A DNA stretch of 64,000 nucleotides from Angiostrongylus vasorum (taxonomy: Eukaryota; Nematoda; Chromadorea; Rhabditida; Metastrongylidae). Shown in pieces: positions 32,061 through 64,000 of the stretch. The notes below the pieces were generated by a model, which saw only the letters and a program-made list of their open reading frames with translations, made no database searches and was not told where the DNA came from. The stretch lies in assembly GCA_018806985.1 (NCBI GenBank), contig JADANN010000120.1, positions 1,364,001-1,428,000 of the forward strand, in the 5' to 3' direction. The position numbers and the translations under genes are program-made. Each line of letters starts with the position of its first letter. The first letter of the stretch is position 1.

Positions 32061-34013
32061 ATAGATGTTACAATGGTCCGAAAAAGAGCACCACATCAGA
32101 CGAAAACCCTGAAGAGAAGGAACAAATTAACGACATGTGATCAGTCACACGATCCGCGACGACTGTCCCTACAAGGATCGAATTGTCCACGCTTCCAAGT
32201 TGTTTGACCAGATATGGTACAGTTATAGTTTATTTATTTTGATGCAACAAGGTTGAAAACGAAACAATGAAATATCCACTGACAAAAAGGATAAGCTGAA
32301 ATCCATCTCAAAAAACCGCATACCCGATATCGGCAATCTGTAAAAAATGACTGCTTTTATACACGATCAAGTGAAATCAGCTTATTTTCATAGTATTGTT
32401 GCAGTTATATGCAAATTTCCTGAGGCCGCAGAAATTTTCACAGCCACTATGTGATATTTTTCTGGGTCATGAGCTTGTTTGAACTGCAGTTGAAAAAGAA
32501 GTGACTTACTACAATGTTCAGTATGTGACGCAGAAGAGAGCGACACACAATACGTTGCGACGCCACCCGCTTTTAAGGCAAGTATACCCGGCTCGACTTT
32601 CGCACTGAGGAACCGAAGTTCGGAAGGAAAAATCAGACCTTCAATTTACTTACACACCAAACTAAATCTAAAGAATTGTAGTATAAAACATGAATGGACT
32701 TCACAGGAGCAGAAAAAAGTAATCCGAATTCAATTCTGCGCATCGCGAACTTTACGATACGTACAGTTTTGGGATCGACTGCATCGTCTTCCAGATGAAC
32801 TCAACAAATCTACACACACATCGACCTGTTGTAGTTTACCAAGAACATAACCGTTGCTCTACACTCACTTAATTTTAGAGAAGAGTGACCGTGCCAAGCG
32901 TACTTGGGTCATTCTTGAACTTATTCCTCTCACCATCAAACGATTTACTTCGAAGTGGCATATACGTCTGTTCCAAGTAATGTAAACAACCACAAACTTA
33001 GTAATGATAGTGGAAATCCATGTTATCATATTAACTGAACGTCAAAATGTATTATGGGGTAAAGGATTAGTGCAAGGTTGTAAAAATGAGAATTCCGAAG
33101 AAACTACTGTGAAACTTGTCGTGAAAATACGAACTCCAAAGAAGCTACTGAATAAACAATTAAAATCGTGGTGTGACAAAATCAGAGTGCAAGATTTTGC
33201 AAGAAAGCAAAGCGAATTGTCACTGGATTATATACCTTGCAAGGCTTACCGACACGCAAGCTTACACATAAACATTTAATGATTTGAAATTTCACCGAGA
33301 ATGTTAAGCAGTTTACACAAGACGATAGCTCATGGAATCGACGGAAGAATTACGTGAGAAAGAGGACGAAAGTGTTTGGACTGAAGTGGCATTCATGAAA
33401 CAATTTCTGCTTAGTTGAGAGCTATTCTTGTGTCAAATAAAACTAAACAGAAAGTGGTAAAGTGCTAGAGCAACAGTCTGGATCACATGAAACAAAAGAG
33501 ATATTAACCATAGATATGAAGTGATCTAAAACAGCGTTGTTGAACGGTTTTGTACACCTATGATTAACATTTTTAAGTACAAGTAATAATAAAATAATGA
33601 AACAGAATATAACAATATGTTAGTGACGTTTAAGTCTGAAAATTAAACGATATGTGCTTTAAAAGTGAGGACTTAGTGATACGTTAGTAGTCAGGAATAA
33701 TGCATGTGGCAATTACTACCACCATCTGAAGAATGGACTTCTTGTTTGAACTTTTTGCTGATAAGAATCGTGCCACGACCGTTCTACGGATGATCGACGT
33801 TGCTCTTGCCTTGACAGTGATGGAGCATTCAACAGCGCCGTGTCAGCTGCAATTCAATTACTAAACTTAATATGATCAGTAAAACAAGAATTCCTGTTTT
33901 TTTGACAATTTCCGACAATCTTTTGAAGATTTAACACCCTTTCTTGAACATTTGAAGAGTTTAAAACTTAATAAACTATATCACTGAAAATATATTATTC
34001 CACAACCCATCCA
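32061..34013. other. Intergenic stretch, no gene recognised
   Basis: AT-rich. The 91-codon frame at 33004-33279 is lysine-rich, of ordinary AT composition and unlike any family. Confidence 0.5.
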
Positions 34014-34017
34014 TGAA

Positions 34018-34250
34018 AGGATAAAGGATAAAGCTCTCGGCGTTGATCAATTCCTGGGGGATATTCCATGCATTTGACTCTACTAAGCATCGCTTGGAGG
34101 TGATTGCATGCATATCTGGCTCTTTACTCGCGGTGGTCTACCGATGCCGACCTCAGCCAGAGAGATGGGAGGCTTGGTGGGCTATGGGCGCGGGGACAGA
34201 TTCCACGTGTGTGTTGCAAGGCGTCTGCAACCACTGCTCCACATGCGCCC
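34018..34250 (-). repeat. tRNA-derived SINE-like repeat family 1, copy
   Basis: Begins AAAGGATAAAGCTCTCGGCG and ends at the GGGCGCATGTGGAGCAGTGG head on the minus strand. About 40 bases in the middle are missing compared with the 36.7-kb copy. Confidence 0.85.
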
Positions 34251-34975
34251 CTCATCCCATTCCGATTCCAAACGTTAGGACCAAAAACTTGAAAATTAAT
34301 TAAAATTCTTGAAATTCTCAACATAAGGCCAGAAATACCAAACATTATCGATGCATTCATAGACATCCTAGTATTCCACTTAACGAAATGTTGCTTATGA
34401 ATCACAAGAACTATTTCCACGAAAACAGGACATTCTTCTTTACACCCCAACAAAATCATTTCTAATGTTAACGTTGCCTAAGTTTAATTAACCAATATTA
34501 CGCTCCCTGTATACAAGTATAAGAAAGAAAACCCTTCTTTGCCAGCAGAAAGAAAAAAAGTATTTTGACGGTCAAATAATCTTTCCTTCAACTCAATGAA
34601 AGAGTATGTATCAAACATTGAACAGGCATATTCAAAACATTGTTTACATAAGAATGAACAAATTGGGCTCACACTGGCATTGGGTCTAGTGTGTATTCAG
34701 CTTGTGCATTGAATGAAAACCACCACACAACCAGTGCGTACACACATTCGGAATTCTGCATAACATGGATTGAACTAATGCATAAAAACGTCGCTGGTGC
34801 AATCACATATGCCACTGCACAGCAGCAAATTTTATACGCATTGTAAGAATCAACCAGAAGTGAGCACATCTACTAAGGTACTCTTTCTAAGCTCAGAAGC
34901 AATGGTGAACATGACTTGTGACAGATACGGATTCTAAAATCAACAACCAAATTAACAGTATCGAATACCTTTAGA
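34251..34975. other. Intergenic stretch, nothing recognised
   Basis: AT-rich, no protein-like frame. Confidence 0.5.
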
Positions 34976-34977
34976 AT

Positions 34978-36425
34978 CGCAGATGTATATCTCTGTATAT
35001 CGCATGTCCGTCCTACGTCTTCAACCAAAACGTCGTAAGAAGATCGTTATCAACAATTGCTACTCACCGACGAATGCAGCTGACGAGTCCGAATTAGATA
35101 CGTTCCACTATCCGTTAGAGGATTTTATCCGCAATGATAAAGCGTGTTATAAACTTGTGATCGGAGACTTCAACGCCAGAGTAGGAAAAAGGCCCAAAAA
35201 GGGCGAATACTGGATAGCAATAGGTTGGATTAGGAGTGATAAATGAAAATGGAAACCGTCTTGAAGGACTCCAGTCTGCAACACGCTTCTTCCGTAGAAA
35301 CTCGTTTTTTCCAGAGGAAAGAAAGCACCGAATGGACATGGGAGTCTCCTAACGGTGCGATTCATGCGGAGATAGACCATATTCTGACAAAAAGACCTGC
35401 CTACTTGACATAGTAATAGCCACATCATTCTGTACTGGTCCCGATCATTGCTTTCTTCACGCGAAGATTCGATTCAGCCGTAAATTGGAAAAGGATTCAT
35501 GTCTTCAACAACGGAGAAAACGTCTAGCTGTACATGATGAGGACATTTTGAACAAATTCCCATTCAAACGTGATTGACAGATTAAAGAAAATCCGACCAA
35601 AAACTACGAGCTGCTTGTTACTTTTAAGGACTTTGAAGCTGTGCCGACTTATCCTCAGTTCCTCAAGCAAAAAAGATTAGATCGCATCTCCGTTACCACT
35701 ACAGAGTTGTTACAGAATAGAAGGAGACTGAAACGTAGTCGTACTGCAACACGTTTAACACGTCTTGTAATTAATGCCAGTTGCAGAAGAGCTTTTCAGG
35801 AAGATCTACATTGGTACAGGTAGAATAAATTATTAGAAGCAGCAAAAAAAGAACCATTTTGAAAAAAAACCCGGTGGGACTTGCGCATATACAGGACAGT
35901 GGAAAGTAATTGAGCGAGCAGGATTTCGACAGGCATTTTACTGCAATGACCATATTCAAACCACGTCGAGGGTCACTGAAGTTCGTTAAGAATACTACCT
36001 GCCTCTAGTCCTGACTTTGTCCACTTTGAAAAGCGTTTGACAGTGTCTGTATCGTGTCGAAAAGAATGCAGTCTTGTCAGCGTTCGTCGACCAAGAAGTG
36101 GACCCGTCCTACATAGGAACTCTGCATGACTGTTATCGGAAATGCACTACGAAAATACATCTTCTTTGTCGCCCTCTTACTATAGCCATAGGAAAAAAGG
36201 GTTCGAGATGGCGACACAATATCGCCAAAGAGGCTTACTGCCTAACTGCAGTGGATAATGAACTCACTCGATTGGGACGAGAAGGACATATGGATTGATG
36301 AAAAATCTCTATCAAGTCTTCGTTTCGCTGATGACATCGCCATTTTTTCAAGAAAGACCAAGGAAAATGTGCTGTGGTCCGCACAACTCGTGAAGATGGA
36401 CCCTCCAAGTATCCAAGCAAGCTAA
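34978..36425 (+). pseudogene. Second RTE lineage, endonuclease-to-RT remnant
   Basis: MYISVYRMSVLRLQPKRRKK, NNCYSPTNAADESELDTFHY and VIGDFNARVGK (34983-35190) are the endonuclease. Weak linker matches follow, then KAFDSVC near 36030, VDQEVDPSYIGTLHDCYRKC near 36078-36140 and the RFADDIA catalytic box at 36319-36340. Many stops. The last 50 bases match the tail of repeat family 3 (GTCCGCACAACTCGTGAAGA). Confidence 0.85.
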
Positions 36426-36681
36426 TCTCTGTAGAAAACGAAAACATGGCACAGAATCTCGTTAATGTTTGATGAGTCTAACGGGGTCTTCAGAGTTCCA
36501 AGCCGATAAGTTAACTGATATTCCATTGAACTTTTTTCTTCAAATTGTGGAAAGCCTTGCATGACGTTTCTGTTGGCAGAAGAGATGTGTAGCAATTATT
36601 TACTGCAATGAACAGAACCTCACAGCTGTAGGTACTATGCCGCTCTTTCAGCAACTTGTCAATAACTTGATATATAAAGAA

Positions 36682-36958
36682 TAAAGGATAAAGCTCTCGG
36701 CGTTGATCAATCCCCTGAGGGATGCGCCATGCATTCGACTTCATTAAGTATCGTTGGAGATGACTGGATGTGTATATGGCTCTAACAATAACTCGCAGTG
36801 GCCTACCGATGTATCGAGCCAGTGCTGCTATCCTCCCAGACAAGTCTGGTACCAATCTGCCGACCCCGAAGGGATGGAAGGCTTGGTGGGCTATGGGCGC
36901 TGGGTTCGATTCCATGTGTGTCGCAGTGGCGCCTCCAATCACTGCTCCACACGCGCCC
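36682..36958 (-). repeat. tRNA-derived SINE-like repeat family 1, full copy with target-site duplication
   Basis: The minus-strand head is GGGGCGCGTGTGGAGCAGTG; the tail is GCCGAGAGCTTTATCCTTTA. A perfect 13-bp direct repeat ACTTGATATATAA flanks it at 36665-36677 and 36962-36974, which is what LINE-mediated insertion produces. Confidence 0.93.
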
Positions 36959-36974
36959 CTGACTTGATATATAA

Positions 36975-37430
36975 GCGAGATTTCTAAAATCTTAACTCCA
37001 ATTTCTATAAATGTAAGAAAAACAGAATTAAATATTTTGAACGAAGCAGTTGCCAATGTCCACCATATATTTGAGGACACCACTGTCTTCTGCAGCACGA
37101 AACTCGCTCATTCAATCGCTTTGCTATTATATACAGCCTTTACGACAAGAAGTGAAAAGAAAGGTTGTGGGAAGCTAATCGCTTCATCGTAATGGAAGAA
37201 AGAAATGTACATTAAATGAATTTCAATTGAATTAACAGAATGGAATGTATCATTTCTTTGATAAGTTAACATGAGATTGATAAAAAAAATTGACTATCAA
37301 TGGAAGAACACATATTGATTAGTCACGCCGAGTTTAGAAGAAAGCTTTTAGAATAAAGCGGAGTGAAGTCTAAATCCTAAACTGTTTTATGGCCACATGC
37401 GACCAATATGTAAGTGTCGCAGTACTGCCA
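36975..37430. other. 3' flank of the PI 4-kinase gene
   Basis: AT-rich. No clear minus-strand AATAAA found close to the stop. Confidence 0.45.
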
Positions 37431-62559
<25,129 letters not shown>

Positions 62560-62892
62560 CTGCAAAATAAGTACTTGTAATAGACTCGTTAATAAAGCTA
62601 CTTCGTCTCAAAACATGTAGGATTAAAATAAGCAAACATAGAGCAGTGGAAGAATGAAACCCCAGACGATCTAATTCGAATGACGACTAAGTGCTGCGCA
62701 AAAGACTATTTATGCCCCATATATTGAACTCCTTACAACTCTACATGTATTTTAACTGAAACATGTGGTTCAAAAAATGTCTCACTTTCAGTTGTTATTG
62801 TACAGAAGTTAAGTTAGTAAGTTAACTTAACCGATGATCTCGTTTAGTCTAATAACACCGTATTTCAGAACTAAAATTACTGAATCCTCCCA

Positions 62893-63130
62893 GCGATTAC
62901 CGCCTCATCGTGGCTGAAAGGTGCTCCTGGGTGCGTGCAGCGAGGGGGATTCATCCCAACAGCGGGGCCTCCCAAGCTGAGAAGAAGTCCGGCATTTCCA
63001 TAAAGAAGCCCAGCTAACAGTAAACCAATACCAGGATTCGTCATCGTCCTAGTACCAAACTAGTCGGAAAGTGGAAATTATGACGGGGCCCGCACAACCA
63101 GTGAAGATGGGCCATCCAAGTATCCAAGTA
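62893..63130 (+). repeat. Repeat family 3, copy with internal deletion
   Basis: Starts GATTACCGCCTCATCGTGGC, continues TCCCAAGCTGAGAAGAAGTC and GTAAACCAATACCAGGATTC, then jumps to GACGGGGCCCGCACAACCAG and CCATCCAAGTATCCAAGTAA. The middle third is missing relative to 27838-28207. Confidence 0.85.
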
Positions 63131-63640
63131 ATATTCTTGATTGCTCAACACTACCACTATAGGGTACGATTAAATTTTTCTACTAATTTTCGAATTCGTA
63201 TGAGATTTTTGGACAACAGTTCGATGGACGCAAATACTAATTAAAACATAAATCTACAGTTAATAGTGTATGGTGTGGGTGCATTCAGTTGACAATTACT
63301 CTGTAACTCCTGTGTTCGACTCATATCAAAAAATAGAAATGTGCAACCAAAAGAATGGGAAGTACACAGAAACTACTAGTTTCTAATCACTTCCAAGGCC
63401 GACCTCTTCTACCCGTGCCTAACGTTCAGCAACAAATATTGGAAATTAACGACATATTCTAAGTTTTGGACCTTTGTTATTTTGCGACCAAGCAGAGAGT
63501 AGTGCTAAGCTCTACCGCTCTACAAAATGAACACAGAATCTACTGACCCTTGCTCGAAATCACTCGACGATTAATCGTTTAAATGTCAAACTGTTTAATA
63601 TGAACACGTTATCCTCTTACGTTTTACAGTAGAAACTATT
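63131..63640. other. Stretch with nothing certain
   Basis: AT-rich. CTCGAAATCACTCGACGATTAATCG at about 63553-63577 resembles the 3' end of the RTE element near 27370-27390. No upstream PI4K2 exon was identified. Confidence 0.4.
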
Positions 63641-63647
63641 AAAATAC

Positions 63648-63834
63648 GTATTCTTTCTTTGAGAAGTTTACACGAACTTGATATACAATCTTTATTCGGC
63701 CAACGTTTCGACGGTTTCGTCTTCATCTGACCATTGACTCGGATCATCGGCTCTGATAAAGACAAAACCGTTGAAACGTTAGCCGAACAGACATCGTATA
63801 TCAACCTCGTGTAGGCTTATTAAAGAAAGAATAC
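63648..63834. mobile_element. Fold-back (MITE-like) element, about 80-bp imperfect arms
   Basis: GTATTCTTTCTTTGAGAAGT at the left is mirrored by AAAGAAAGAATAC at the right. Inner arms CGGCCAACGTTTCGACGGTT and AACCGTTGAAACGTTAGCCG are also inverted copies. No coding capacity. Confidence 0.8.
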
Positions 63835-64000
63835 ACACTGATTAGTCACACTGTGGTTAGAGGAAAGTCGGTTTTGAAATACTATTACAGTATTGTTGAA
63901 AATAAGTCTAACATGGTATTCACGTGAACAAAGTACAAGGATAATCTGGAGCAAAAAACAAAAAAAAACAAACACTTACCAAGAATAGGACAATGATTTG

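Overview
The window is nuclear DNA from a nematode, most likely a strongylid such as a hookworm. Genes are split by introns with short worm-type acceptors (mostly TTTCAG-like, some TAAG or GAG). The coding exons read as nematode versions of known animal proteins. The intergenic DNA is AT-rich and packed with decayed RTE-type LINEs, tRNA-derived SINE-like repeats, fold-back elements and microsatellites. No bacterial-style operon, CRISPR array or new defence-like system was found.

Four protein-coding genes can be assembled exon by exon. (1) A secreted cysteine-rich EB-module/lustrin-type protein lies on the minus strand at 2777-4856 in two exons. (2) A calumenin-type EF-hand protein of the secretory pathway (calu-1 ortholog) lies on the minus strand at 7338-11945 in nine exons; exon 8 carries an apparent one-base insertion. 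(3) A type II phosphatidylinositol 4-kinase lies on the minus strand at 37431-62559 in at least nine exons; its 5' end was not found and may lie beyond the window. (4) A giant rootletin-like coiled-coil protein (probable lfi-1 ortholog) lies on the plus strand at 47942-56174, wholly inside the 16.4-kb intron between exons 3 and 4 of the kinase gene. Its main exon is about 6.3 kb. It has one homopolymer frameshift, one apparent in-frame 72-nt intron and one phase break at its 3' junction.

Between genes 2 and 3 lies about 25 kb of repeat-rich DNA. It holds a nearly complete but dead RTE element (about 21.4-27.4 kb) split by two oppositely oriented copies of an unclassified repeat. It also holds fragments of a second RTE lineage at about 29.8-32.1 kb and 35.0-36.4 kb. 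Several small repeat families with A-box/B-box tRNA-like heads are scattered here and inside introns; two copies have clear target-site duplications. A third RTE fragment fills the first 1.5 kb.

The genes do not form one pathway. Calumenin (ER calcium binding) and the EB-module protein are secretory-pathway products. The type II PI 4-kinase makes PI4P on Golgi and endosomal membranes. The rootletin-like protein is cytoskeletal. From memory, calu-1, the type II PI 4-kinase (ZC8.6) and lfi-1 (ZC8.4) are all X-linked in C. elegans, which would make this a piece of the ancestral nematode X element.
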